The translations under genes and the position numbers were made by a program. A stretch of DNA of 64,000 bases, from positions 933,026 to 997,025 of the forward strand of contig NZ_GL891979.1 of assembly GCF_000213555.1 (NCBI RefSeq), written 5' to 3'. This document shows, piece by piece, positions 35,105-45,200 of the stretch. Source of the DNA: Dysgonomonas gadei ATCC BAA-286 (GTDB lineage Bacteria > Bacteroidota > Bacteroidia > Bacteroidales > Dysgonomonadaceae). The notes under the pieces are model-generated. The model had not been told where the DNA came from. It made no database searches and saw nothing but the letters and a program-made list of their open reading frames with translations. Each line of letters starts with the position of its first letter. Position 1 is the stretch's first letter.

Positions 35105-38100
35105 ATGAAAAAAATTTCGGGCCTGATAATAATCGCAATACTTGCCATTTGTACGAATATTAACGGATATGCATATAACATTCAACATATATCTTCCCGC
35201 TACGGACTTTCTTCGAGTGCGGTGAGATTTGTAACAATGGATAGTTACGGATTTATGTGGTTTGCTACTTATGACGGACTCAATCGTTACGATGGCTCTT
35301 CGGTTAAAAATTACCTGCCAACAAGCCACAACAATTCCTTACCGGGAAATGTAATAAGACACATCACAGAAACCGATCCCGGTATGCTCTGGCTAAAGAC
35401 GAATCAGGGATTATGCCTATTCAATTCCAAATCAGGCACATTCGAGAATCATCCTGATATGAGAACTATATATTGGCAGGCGAAAAGCCCGGACGGGACT
35501 TTTTTTGTCCTTTCCGAAAATGATTCGATTGCTGTATATAACAAATCCGATGGCCGGTTTCACAAAATACATACTCCGGGAGTAATACCCTATAGGACAC
35601 AATGTTTTTCTATCTGTAAGGATAATATTATCTGGGTATTTGGTTCTATGGGACAGATAATGCGCTATAAAATAATAAAGGAAAACGGGATCATAACCGG
35701 AACCTACCGTTTGATGGATTACGAACATGATGCCGCTGTCAGATGGGCTTTCGAAAAAGGTACGAATGTCGTTTTTGTAGATGCCCGGTTCGATCTATAT
35801 ACCCTTGACATCAACACAGGTATCAAAGAATTTGTAATGAATATTGGTGCGGAAATTCCACCTAAAGAGAGCATGAGAGATGCCCTGATAGCAGGTGACG
35901 ACATCTTTATTGCTTTCATTAATGATGGGCTTAAAGTGATAAGGCGCGATCCTCATCCCGGAAACAAACCATATATAGAACGTACTACACTCAACTATGG
36001 CATTTTTAATATGGCCTATGATCCGGTACAGCAAATTGTGCTGATAGGTACTGATGGTTACGGAGTATATATATATTCGGAAGAAGATTACACGATACGC
36101 TCTTCGATGTTATACGAATTCTATCCTCAGGCAAAAGTTCCGGTACGGTCTGTAACACTGGATGCTGATAATAATTTATGGATAGGGACAAAAGGTGACG
36201 GACTTTTTTGTTTTCCCGATTATAATCCGGATGAACCACTTCCCGATAAAAAAGTGAATCATTTTCACATACAGAACTCTGCTCTTGCCAATAATTCAAT
36301 ATTCAATCTTGTAGAAAGCAGGCATAACTTACTATGGATCATAAGCGGCGGGCCGGGTATCAATTATTATTCTTATTCCGACAAACGAATACACACCCTA
36401 TCACAGCCCCCCGGAAGTAAACCATTATATTTTCTATGTTCGGCAACCGAGCAAGACGCAAACACCCTGTGGGTAACGACTTCCGGAGACGGACTACACC
36501 GTATAAAACTGGCATTTACAAACGGTGTTCCACGGATAGAAAAGATGGACCATTTCAGGTTTTTCCAGACAGAAAATGTAATTTATGATACTGAGATAGA
36601 AAATGATTCTATTTTATGGATCGGGAGCAGAGGCGAAGGCCTGGTCAGATTTAACCTGGAAACGGAGGAAAAAACGTTCTATAAACTAACCAATGGTGAA
36701 AATCAGTTGGTTAATGATATACTTGTAATATATCGCGATAGCCATAAAACATTGTGGCTGGGTACCAGTTTCGGACTTTGCCGGATAACAAAAGTGGGAA
36801 AGGACAAACTGGAATATATTAATTATAATACCGAATCGGGGCTTCCCAATAACACTATACATGGAATCGTGGAAGATTCGCAGGATTATCTCTGGCTGAG
36901 TACGAATAAGGGACTCGCCAGATTCGATCCCCGGACAAAAGTATTCACGAATTATAGCAACCCCAACAATCTGTCTGTGCAGGAGTTCAGTGATAATGCC
37001 TATTATATATGCCCTCGCAAACAGATAATGTTTTTTGGGGGTATCGACGGATTTGTTTCCATCCGCAGCAACCAGACAAAAGCACCTGTTTTCACACCGA
37101 ACTTCTACTTTAACAGCCTCAGCATATACGGAAAAGAGGTAGAGATAGCAGACTATATTAAAACAAGAGATCAAAAAGATATACTGGAACTGCCACACAA
37201 TCAGAATTTCTTTACCGTGTCATTTGTTGCACCGGATTATGTCAACGGACACAAGTATACTTACCAGTATTTGCTGAGTGGCCATAGTGACAAATGGATT
37301 GATAACGGGACTTCGAACAGTGTTACGTTTACTAATATGGCTCCCGGAGAATACCTGTTGAAAGTACGCTTCTCAGCCAACAACATTTTCGAGAATCAAC
37401 CTGTCTACACACAATATATACGGATTCTTCCGCCATGGTATATGACTACTGTGGCCTACATTATCTATGCGATAATAACAGGTTCCGTAGCCTTATTCAT
37501 CATATTATCATACAGGCGCAAAGTAAAACGCAAAGAACACCGGGTCTTCGAAAAAATGGAACAAAAGAAAACGGAAGAAATTTATGAGTCGAAATTACGC
37601 TTCTTTACCAATATAACCCACGAGTTCAGTACGCCTCTGACTCTTATTTACGGTCCTTGCGACCACATACTTTCTTCTGTTGACAAGTCATCCCCCGTAT
37701 ACGATTATGCAACCTTAATACACCGCAATGCGGAAAGGTTGAACGGCCTGATCCAGGAACTTATTGAATTCCGCAGGATAGATACCGGGCACACTCAGGT
37801 GGTTATAGAGAAAGTTGAGATAGAAGAGTTTGCAGGAAATATATTATCATCGTTCAGGCTATTATCTGATAGTAAGCAAACAAATTACAATGTAAATATA
37901 GAAAAGAAGCTCATATGGCAAACCGATCCGGGATGCTATTCAAAAATATTGACAAACCTGGTTTCAAATGCTTTCAAATATACTCCGGATAGTGGTAATA
38001 TCAATGTCGATATTTTCGTCAAAGATCAAAAGCTTGTCACTTCCGTATCCAATACGGGAAAAGGATTCAGCCCGGAAGATTTGCCCTTAATTTTCGACCG

Positions 38101-39157
38101 TTACCGGGTGTTGGATAACCTTGAAAGCAGGCACAACAGCCGCCTGTTTTCCCGCAACGGATTAGGACTTTCTATCTGCCACAGTACAGTAAAACTACTT
38201 GGTGGAGACATGCAGGTAAAAAGTACCCCCGGACAGATCACATGTTTTACGGTCGAACTCCCTATGCATGAACTTACCAACAAAGCTCTTGAATCTTCCA
38301 GAATTGCATCCGGTATTCCAATGCAAATACCGGAGAAAAAACAAATTATACTACCTGAATTCAATATTGTAAAATCACGTCCGACAATTCTTGTTGTGGA
38401 CGATGAAATCGAGATACTATGGTTTGTGTGCGAAATACTGAAAGACCAGTATAATGTTATTCCGGTAAACGATCCGGATACAATAGAGGATATATTATCC
38501 AAAACAAAGATAAATCTTCTTATATCTGATGTAATGATGCCCAGACGGAGTGGCTTCGACCTTGTACGCATGCTAAAAGAATCGCGGGTGACTTCCCATA
38601 TTCCGATTATTATTTTATCGGGCAAAAATTATACAGAAGACCAGCTTGAAGGGCTTGATGCAGGGGTAGATATGTATATTTCAAAGCCGTTCGATGTCCA
38701 ATACCTGAAAAAAGCTGTCAGCCGCCTGTTAAAAAGGGAAGAAGAAACAAAAGAATATTATAATTCAGCATTAAGCGCTTTCGAAATTGAAGAAGGGCAG
38801 ATTCTACATCGCGAAGATAAAGAGTTCTATGAACGGACACTGCAAGTAATAGATGAGAACATCAAAAACCATGCATTTTCGACCGAGGAACTGGCATCTC
38901 AGCTCAATGTAAGTGTACGCCAACTATACAGAAAAATAGACGTCGTATATAAGAATGGCCCGGGAAGTCTGATAAGAGATTATAAATTGAAGATAGCAGA
39001 AGGCTTACTTATCAAGACAAACATTTCTGTCGATGAAGTTATCTATCAGTCGGGATTCAACAACAGAGGAAGTTTTTATAAACTATTCTCTCAACGTTAC
39101 GGCATGCCGCCAAAGGCATATAGAGAAAAGCACAATATAGAAAATAATGATTTCTGA
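35105..39157 (+). CDS. Hybrid two-component system regulator (HTCS)
   Basis: One 1350-residue protein combines sensor kinase and transcription factor and usually controls the adjacent utilisation locus. Order of parts: signal peptide (1-23); two periplasmic beta-propellers of regulator repeats (about 25-680, with repeated WFATYDGL, LWIGT and SGLPNNTIHGIVED-type blades); Y_Y_Y domain (about 685-775); membrane helix (about 778-800); HisKA with phospho-accepting His839 in TNITHEFSTP; HATPase (about 940-1060, NLVSNAFKYT and GLGLSICHS); receiver with acidic pair Asp1099-Asp1100 and phospho-accepting Asp1142 in ISDVMMP; AraC-type DNA-binding domain (about 1240-1345). All key residues are present. 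The signal is probably an oligosaccharide bound by the propellers. Confidence 0.96.
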   Translation: MKKISGLIIIAILAICTNINGYAYNIQHISSRYGLSSSAVRFVTMDSYGFMWFATYDGLNRYDGSSVKNYLPTSHNNSLPGNVIRHITETDPGMLWLKTNQGLCLFNSKSGTFENHPDMRTIYWQAKSPDGTFFVLSENDSIAVYNKSDGRFHKIHTPGVIPYRTQCFSICKDNIIWVFGSMGQIMRYKIIKENGIITGTYRLMDYEHDAAVRWAFEKGTNVVFVDARFDLYTLDINTGIKEFVMNIGAEIPPKESMRDALIAGDDIFIAFINDGLKVIRRDPHPGNKPYIERTTLNYGIFNMAYDPVQQIVLIGTDGYGVYIYSEEDYTIRSSMLYEFYPQAKVPVRSVTLDADNNLWIGTKGDGLFCFPDYNPDEPLPDKKVNHFHIQNSALANNSIFNLVESRHNLLWIISGGPGINYYSYSDKRIHTLSQPPGSKPLYFLCSATEQDANTLWVTTSGDGLHRIKLAFTNGVPRIEKMDHFRFFQTENVIYDTEIENDSILWIGSRGEGLVRFNLETEEKTFYKLTNGENQLVNDILVIYRDSHKTLWLGTSFGLCRITKVGKDKLEYINYNTESGLPNNTIHGIVEDSQDYLWLSTNKGLARFDPRTKVFTNYSNPNNLSVQEFSDNAYYICPRKQIMFFGGIDGFVSIRSNQTKAPVFTPNFYFNSLSIYGKEVEIADYIKTRDQKDILELPHNQNFFTVSFVAPDYVNGHKYTYQYLLSGHSDKWIDNGTSNSVTFTNMAPGEYLLKVRFSANNIFENQPVYTQYIRILPPWYMTTVAYIIYAIITGSVALFIILSYRRKVKRKEHRVFEKMEQKKTEEIYESKLRFFTNITHEFSTPLTLIYGPCDHILSSVDKSSPVYDYATLIHRNAERLNGLIQELIEFRRIDTGHTQVVIEKVEIEEFAGNILSSFRLLSDSKQTNYNVNIEKKLIWQTDPGCYSKILTNLVSNAFKYTPDSGNINVDIFVKDQKLVTSVSNTGKGFSPEDLPLIFDRYRVLDNLESRHNSRLFSRNGLGLSICHSTVKLLGGDMQVKSTPGQITCFTVELPMHELTNKALESSRIASGIPMQIPEKKQIILPEFNIVKSRPTILVVDDEIEILWFVCEILKDQYNVIPVNDPDTIEDILSKTKINLLISDVMMPRRSGFDLVRMLKESRVTSHIPIIILSGKNYTEDQLEGLDAGVDMYISKPFDVQYLKKAVSRLLKREEETKEYYNSALSAFEIEEGQILHREDKEFYERTLQVIDENIKNHAFSTEELASQLNVSVRQLYRKIDVVYKNGPGSLIRDYKLKIAEGLLIKTNISVDEVIYQSGFNNRGSFYKLFSQRYGMPPKAYREKHNIENNDF

Positions 39158-39291
39158 GCCTATCTTATAAAGATACTTAATTATTGTAAACTTCTAACCA
39201 ACTCTAAAAACAAAAAACAAATTTCATTGTTTTATTTGCAGATCAAGGAAAACGGAAAGGATCGAAAAGAAGACAAACATATGATAATGCG

Positions 39292-39317
39292 AAAGGGAGT
39301 CAGACACTCCCTTTTTT
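39292..39317 (+). terminator. Intrinsic terminator after the hybrid regulator
   Basis: AAAGGGAGT pairs with ACTCCCTTT around a 5-base loop and is followed by a T run. It lies about 135 bases after the regulator stop codon. Confidence 0.75.
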
Positions 39318-39431
39318 ATTGCTTTCATACCTTTATTTTTTCTTACACATTAGTTTTTACGGAGAACAAAATATATAAGCCTTATATAAAGTTTGATATT
39401 ATCTTGCCTTATTTTCCCAAATTATATCCTG

Positions 39432-40574
39432 TTAAAAATTATCCCCACGGCGTATACGTATCTGAATCGCATTCTCTATCGGCATTTCGCTAACGAATGT
39501 TAGATAACCTCCACCTCCTGCACCACTAAGTTTCCAGCCTAACGCCTTATCTTTATACTTATCCAATACCTTGAATATATCACTGTTTACCATATGCGGA
39601 TACATAAGTATCTGGGCATCGAAGCTGTTTTTTACAGCCTTTCCTAATTTCTGAATATCCTTTCCTCTTATTGCATCCCATGCCGAGAGAGCTGCAGCAC
39701 TTAGTTTCTTTGCATTTTCAATTGTTATATTAGTCTCAGACAACACATCATAATTGTCATGACGAGGATATAATGGCACCAGCCATAAATGTTTTTCGAG
39801 CCAGCTAAGAATTTCGTTATCCAATACACTTTCTATTTCCGACGGCCAGAAATCTCCCGTATAGTATAATTTATTGAGCCCCGGCATAACAATCCCCAAC
39901 GAATCCTGCGATCCGCTTACATACTTTGTACCGGGAGGATTCTCAAAGCAGAAAAGAGTTAATGCTAATTTTTCCCTGTTACTCGGCGGGATATCCACTT
40001 GCCAAAGTTCGATGGCTTTATTCCGCGAACTGGTAGACATACCACTGCGATCATTGAATTCGTAATCAGGCTCTATGGATATAGTCAGCACAGGCCCCGG
40101 ATAAAGGCTGCTTACATTTGGTTGATCCAGCCAGCCACCTGCCAGATCGATACGGTACGGAATACGGCACTCTTCGCGTAGAGCCGTGGTAGAACGAACC
40201 GGTAAATTTTCATGAGGAACACGTTTACTTACAACATATTCTATACCCAATTCTTTACACAACTGCTCCTTCAGGGAACTATGTCCGTCACTATTGACAA
40301 AAAATATATCCGGTTTTAGTTGTTTGATCTCTTCCAAAAAATCAATAAGTCCTGAACCACGATTTATCCATGCCTCTTTTACTGATTTGAGGGAACTCAC
40401 CATATACAGACGTTCCTGTTCATTATTGACAGTTTTTCGAGCTTTAAGCTCATTCACAGTCTGATCCGAACCTATACCTACATATAGATCTCCATATGTG
40501 GCAGCCTCTTCGAAAAACGCGACATGCCCACTGTGAAGCATATCATAACACCCGCTGACAAAAACTTTCTTCAT
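39432..40574 (-). CDS. Cytidylyltransferase-GHMP kinase fusion protein
   Basis: The 380-residue protein joins two enzymes of nucleotide-sugar synthesis. Residues 1-130 form a nucleotidyltransferase of the HxGH class (H14-S-G-H17; closing motif RSTTALRE as in HldE and glycerol-phosphate cytidylyltransferases). The remainder is a compact GHMP kinase: RIDLAGGWLDQP (motif 1), SGMSTSSRNKA (phosphate loop, in place of GLGSSSA), GSQDSLGI and the C-terminal LSGAGGGGYL (motif 3). A plausible role is to phosphorylate a sugar at C1 and activate it as an NDP-sugar for surface glycans, by analogy with Fkp and HldE, which use other kinase folds or domain orders. The sugar is unknown. The gene stands alone on its strand. 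Confidence 0.85.
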   Translation of the reverse strand: MKKVFVSGCYDMLHSGHVAFFEEAATYGDLYVGIGSDQTVNELKARKTVNNEQERLYMVSSLKSVKEAWINRGSGLIDFLEEIKQLKPDIFFVNSDGHSSLKEQLCKELGIEYVVSKRVPHENLPVRSTTALREECRIPYRIDLAGGWLDQPNVSSLYPGPVLTISIEPDYEFNDRSGMSTSSRNKAIELWQVDIPPSNREKLALTLFCFENPPGTKYVSGSQDSLGIVMPGLNKLYYTGDFWPSEIESVLDNEILSWLEKHLWLVPLYPRHDNYDVLSETNITIENAKKLSAAALSAWDAIRGKDIQKLGKAVKNSFDAQILMYPHMVNSDIFKVLDKYKDKALGWKLSGAGGGGYLTFVSEMPIENAIQIRIRRGDNF

Positions 40575-40696
40575 AAAGTCAATCCGATAGTAAAGTGTGT
40601 TTTTTTATTATGTAAATATAAATCTTTTTTTCTATTCTGTGTAATTTTCAGAATTGCTTGTGTTGCAAATTGAACGTTTAAATATGTTATTGAGGT

Positions 40697-40837
40697 CGTC
40701 TAGACTTTTTGAATCTGGTAACATTATGAAACAAATACCCTCTTTGTCATTTTGAACAGAGTGAAAAATCTCTTGAGAAATGAGATGCTTCCTATCGTCA
40801 GCATGACAAAAAGATATGAAAAGAAAAAGTCTAGACG
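40697..40837. mobile_element. MITE-like element, 141 bp, with nested palindrome
   Basis: The ends CGTCTAGACTTTTT (40697-40710) and AAAAAGTCTAGACG (40824-40837) are perfect 14-base inverted repeats. Inside, TTTGTCAT (40743-40750) and ATGACAAA (40803-40810) enclose TTTTGAACAGAGTGAAAAATC, a copy of a dispersed TGAGCGAAGCGAAG-type repeat seen in many bacterial genomes. No coding potential. Confidence 0.65.
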
Positions 40838-40921
40838 AGTTCTTTAAAAAACATTTTTGAAAAAAATGTATATATAATCAAAATAATATCAATCAATCGG
40901 AAGGATATTATAATTTATTGC

Positions 40922-40929
40922 TATCTTTG
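40922..40929 (+). promoter_or_regulatory. Bacteroidetes -7 box for carA leader
   Basis: TATCTTTG is an exact TAnnTTTG match about 165 bases before the carA start. It sets a leader RNA of roughly 155 bases that contains the leader peptide and the hairpin. Confidence 0.55.
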
Positions 40930-40971
40930 TGCTTCAGATATTCACATGAGTTTTATCGGATATTTGAAAAA

Positions 40972-41010
40972 ATGAAAAAGAAAAAGATACAACATTATTA
41001 TACAAGCTAA
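40972..41010 (+). CDS. Possible leader peptide of the carAB operon (12 residues)
   Basis: A short frame, MKKKKIQHYYTS, ends at a TAA inside the foot of the downstream terminator hairpin, which starts at 41009. A ribosome reaching the stop would cover the hairpin's left arm, as in attenuators. It has no run of arginine codons, so the sensed signal is unclear; pyrimidine-dependent pausing is one alternative. There is no ribosome-binding motif, as usual in this group. Confidence 0.4.
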   Translation: MKKKKIQHYYTS

Positions 41011-41048
41011 AGGAACAGATATACCAAATATCACGTTCCTTTTTTTTT
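41009..41048 (+). terminator. Terminator-like hairpin upstream of carA (attenuator)
   Basis: AAAGGAAC (41009-41016) pairs with GTTCCTTT (41035-41042), an inner GATAT/ATATC stem extends it, and eight T follow. No complete + strand gene lies upstream since the hybrid regulator, which has its own terminator, so the hairpin most likely acts within the carA leader. Confidence 0.7.
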
Positions 41049-41094
41049 ATCTTATAAATCAGTTATTAGTCACAATTATATTCTAAACAAAAAG

Positions 41095-42165
41095 ATGTAT
41101 TCAGACAAACCAGTTCAACTAATTCTTGACGACGGAACAGTTTTCGAAGGACGGTCTTTCGGCTCGGAAAAAGCCAGTGCCGGAGAAGTTGTATTCAATA
41201 CAGCTATGGTAGGTTATCCGGAAAGCCTTACCGACCCTTCTTATCTGGGACAGATACTTGTTGTCACCTTCCCGCTTGTAGGAAACTACGGGGTTCCTGA
41301 CAACACTTTCACAAATGGTATTTCCGACTTCTACGAATCGGAAAAAATACAAGTGAACGGACTCATCATTTCAGATTATTCACACGAATACTCTCACTGG
41401 AATGCTAAAAAAAGCCTTGGTGAATGGCTCAAAGAAAATGATGTACCGGGAATTTACGGTATAGACACACGCGAACTGACGAAGATATTACGCGAAAAAG
41501 GATCGATGAAAGGTAAAATCGTATTCAGCGGAGTTGACGAAATAGACTTCTACGATCCGAACATCGAAAATCAGGTAGCCATAGCCAGTTGTAAAGAAGT
41601 GATTACATACGGCAACGGCAAGAAGAAAGTAGTACTGGTAGATTGCGGAGTAAAACACAATATAATCCGCTGCCTTGTGAAACGCGATGTAACACTTATA
41701 CGCGTGCCGTGGGACTACGACTTCAACCAGCTGGAATGGGATGGCCTCTTCATCTCCAATGGACCGGGAAACCCCGATTTCTGTGAAGAGACTGTTAAGA
41801 ATATCCGAAAAGCGATGGAAGGTAACAAACCTATTTGCGGTATATGTATGGGCAACCAGCTACTATCAAAAGCCGGAGGCGCAACCATCTACAAACTGAA
41901 ATACGGACATCGCAGCCACAACCAACCTGTGAAAATGGTAGACTCTACCAAATGCTTCATTACATCGCAAAATCACGGTTTTGCAGTAGCAAATGCCTCT
42001 CTGGGATCGGATTGGGAACCATTGTTCATCAATCTGAATGACGGAACAAACGAAGGTATCAAACACAAGACTAAACCGTTCTTTTCCGCCCAGTTTCACC
42101 CTGAGGCTGCCAGTGGTCCGACAGATACGTCATTCTTGTTCGATATGTTTGTAGAAAAATTATAA
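41095..42165 (+). CDS. carA: Carbamoyl-phosphate synthase small subunit
   Basis: CarA is the glutaminase of carbamoyl-phosphate synthase; it releases ammonia from glutamine and channels it to CarB for arginine and pyrimidine synthesis. The 356-residue protein has the CPSase small-chain domain (about 5-135, LILDDGTVFEGRSFG) and a class I glutamine amidotransferase domain with nucleophile Cys in ICGICMGNQ (near 250) and the His-Glu pair in QFHPEAASGP (near 335). Length is normal. It is followed by carB after 97 bases and preceded by a probable attenuator. Confidence 0.97.
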   Translation: MYSDKPVQLILDDGTVFEGRSFGSEKASAGEVVFNTAMVGYPESLTDPSYLGQILVVTFPLVGNYGVPDNTFTNGISDFYESEKIQVNGLIISDYSHEYSHWNAKKSLGEWLKENDVPGIYGIDTRELTKILREKGSMKGKIVFSGVDEIDFYDPNIENQVAIASCKEVITYGNGKKKVVLVDCGVKHNIIRCLVKRDVTLIRVPWDYDFNQLEWDGLFISNGPGNPDFCEETVKNIRKAMEGNKPICGICMGNQLLSKAGGATIYKLKYGHRSHNQPVKMVDSTKCFITSQNHGFAVANASLGSDWEPLFINLNDGTNEGIKHKTKPFFSAQFHPEAASGPTDTSFLFDMFVEKL

Positions 42166-42262
42166 ATCAGTTAACAGTCATCAGTTAACAGTTAGCAATG
42201 AAAATACTAGTAAACTAGAATTCTTTTACACTAAATTACTTGTAACTCGTAACTAAAACAAA
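42166..42262. repeat. carA-carB spacer with direct repeats
   Basis: The spacer opens with two direct copies of ATCAGTTAACAGT. Similar low-complexity pieces (AGTTAACAG, TTAATTATTCATT) recur in other gaps here. It has no T run that would end the transcript. Confidence 0.45.
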
Positions 42263-45200
42263 ATGGATATAGACGTAAAAAAAGTATTAGTCCTTGGTTC
42301 GGGAGCACTCAAAATCGGTGAAGCGGGAGAGTTTGACTACTCAGGTTCGCAAGCCCTGAAAGCCCTGAAAGAAGAAGGCATAGAAACTGTACTTATCAAC
42401 CCCAATATTGCAACGGTACAAACCTCGGAAGGCAGTGCCGATAAGATATACTTCTTACCTATCACCCCATACTTCGTAGAAAAGGTTATCCAAAAAGAAA
42501 AGCCGGAAGGCATACTTCTCGCTTTCGGTGGGCAAACTGCCCTCAACTGCGGTGTACAACTCTATGAAGGCGGCATTCTGGAAAAATATAATGTACGTGT
42601 ACTGGGAACACCCGTACAAGCCATTATGGATACCGAAGACCGAGACCTCTTCGTCAAGAAACTAGACCAGATAGATGTAAAGACTATCAAAAGCCATGCT
42701 GTAGGCTCAATAGAAGACGCAGTGACAGCAGCGGCGGAATTAGGTTACCCTATCATCGTACGCGCCGCATACGCGCTTGGCGGACTGGGCTCGGGATTCT
42801 GCGATAATGAGCAGGAACTGCGGGTGCTGGCCGAAAAAGCGCTGGCTTATTCATCACAACTTCTGGTAGAAAAATCACTGAAAGGCTGGAAAGAAGTCGA
42901 ATACGAAGTTGTCCGCGACAAGTATGACAATTGCATGACAGTGTGTAACATGGAAAACTTCGACCCGCTCGGCATCCATACCGGCGAAAGTATCGTAGTG
43001 GCACCATCGCAAACGCTGACTAATTCCGAATATCATAAACTGCGTGAACTATCTATACGCATTGTGAAACATATAGGTATCGTGGGTGAATGTAACGTAC
43101 AATACGCTTTCGACCCCGAATCGGAAGACTACCGTGTGATCGAAGTTAACGCCCGTCTGAGCCGTTCATCGGCACTGGCATCCAAGGCAACAGGTTACCC
43201 GCTGGCTTTTGTAGCCGCCAAGCTGGGACTAGGTTACGGACTGTTCGAACTGAAAAACTCAGTAACCAAATCTACCTGCGCTTTCTTCGAACCTGCACTG
43301 GACTATGTGGTGGTAAAAATCCCTCGCTGGGACTTGGGTAAATTTCACGGCGTATCGAAAGAGATAGGCTCAAGTATGAAATCTGTCGGTGAAATTATGG
43401 CTATCGGCCGTACATTCGAAGAGGCCATACAAAAAGGACTTCGTATGATTAACATCGGCATGCACGGATTCGCGGCCAACAAACCTCTGGAAATCGACAA
43501 TCTGGATGATGCGCTGAAAAATCCTACAGACAAACGAATCTTCTGCATAGAAGAAGCCCTGAAAAGAGGATACAGCATAGAACAGATACACGACCTCACC
43601 AAAATAGACCTTTGGTTCTTACAGAAACTGCAATATATCTTCAAATGCTCTAAGGAACTGGAAAAATTCGACGATATACAGTCTCTCCCACTCGACCTGC
43701 TTCGCTCTGCCAAACAAATGGGATTCTCCGACTTCCAGATAGCGAAGATCGTATGCAAAGAACCAAGCCTTGTAGAAAATATATCATACGAAGTACGCCG
43801 CATCCGCAAGGAAAACGGAATCGTACCATGTGTGAAACAGATAGATACGCTTGCCGCCGAATATCCGGCTCAGACCAACTATCTCTACATCACATACAAC
43901 GGTAAGGCCAACGATGTGAAGTATCTGGGCGACCACCGATCGGTGATCGTTCTCGGATCGGGAGCATATCGCATCGGATCGTCCGTAGAGTTCGACTGGT
44001 GTTCGGTTAATGCCCTGCAAACCATCCGTAAGGAGGGGTATCGCTCTGTAATGATAAACTACAATCCCGAAACAGTATCTACCGACTACGACATGTGCGA
44101 CCGCCTCTACTTCGACGAGTTGACTTACGAGCGCGTGATGGATATTATAGAACTGGAAAACCCGCATGGAGTAATCCTTTCGGTAGGCGGACAGATACCA
44201 AACAATCTGGCAATGCGACTAGATGCGGCAAAAGTAAACATACTCGGCACAACTGCCAAAAGCATCGACAATGCCGAAGACCGCCACAAGTTCTCCAGCA
44301 TGCTCGACCGCATCGGAGTAGATCAGCCACGATGGAAAGAGTTGAGTTCGCTCGATGATATCAAAGGCTTTGTAGCCGAGGTTGGTTATCCGGTACTCAT
44401 CCGGCCGTCTTATGTACTCTCGGGTGCTGCGATGAATGTCTGCTCTAATGATCAGGAGCTTGAAAACTTTCTCGGACTGGCTGCTGAAGTCTCAAAAAAA
44501 CACCCTGTGGTAGTCAGCGAATTTATCGAAAATGCCAAAGAGATAGAAATAGATGCCGTAGCCAACAAAGGCGAGATAGTGATGTATGCCATCTCGGAAC
44601 ACGTCGAATTTGCCGGAGTACACTCGGGGGATGCGACCATACAGTTCCCTGCTCAACGCTTATATATCGAGACTGTAAGACGGATAAAGAAGGTAGCACG
44701 GAAAGTGGCCGAAGAGTTACAGATTTCGGGACCTTTCAATATGCAGTTCCTTGCAAAAGACAACGATATCAAAGTGATCGAATGTAACCTGCGGGCATCC
44801 CGCTCATTCCCATTCGTATCTAAAGTACTGAAAATAAACTTTATCGATCTTGCTACTCAGGTGATGCTGGGCAAAAATGTAGAAAAGCCGAACAAGAACG
44901 ACTTCGACCTCGACTATGTAGGCATCAAAGCGTCGCAGTTCTCATTCTCACGCTTGCAAAAAGCTGACCCTGTACTGGGTGTGGATATGGCTTCTACCGG
45001 AGAGGTGGGATGCATCGGAGACAATTTCTACGATGCTATGCTCAAGTCGATGCTATCGGTCGGTTACCGTGTACCGAAGAAAACGGTACTGTTCTCTACC
45101 GGACCAGCCAAATCGAAAGTGGAACTGTTGCAAGCCGCACGCCTGCTACATCAGAAAGGATACGAACTGTATGCAACCGGCGGTTCTCAAAAGTTCCTTG

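Larger units (their letters stand above)
40575..41094. other. Intergenic region upstream of carA
   Basis: This gap of 520 bases between divergent genes holds a MITE-like element (40697-40837), the carA promoter box (40922-40929), a possible leader peptide (40972-41010) and a terminator-like hairpin (41009-41048). Confidence 0.7.

Noticed and set aside
36686..37198. 170-residue minus-strand frame, and a similar one of 174 residues at 38101-38625
   Set aside because: Both lie antisense within the hybrid regulator gene, which has complete domain motifs across these regions.
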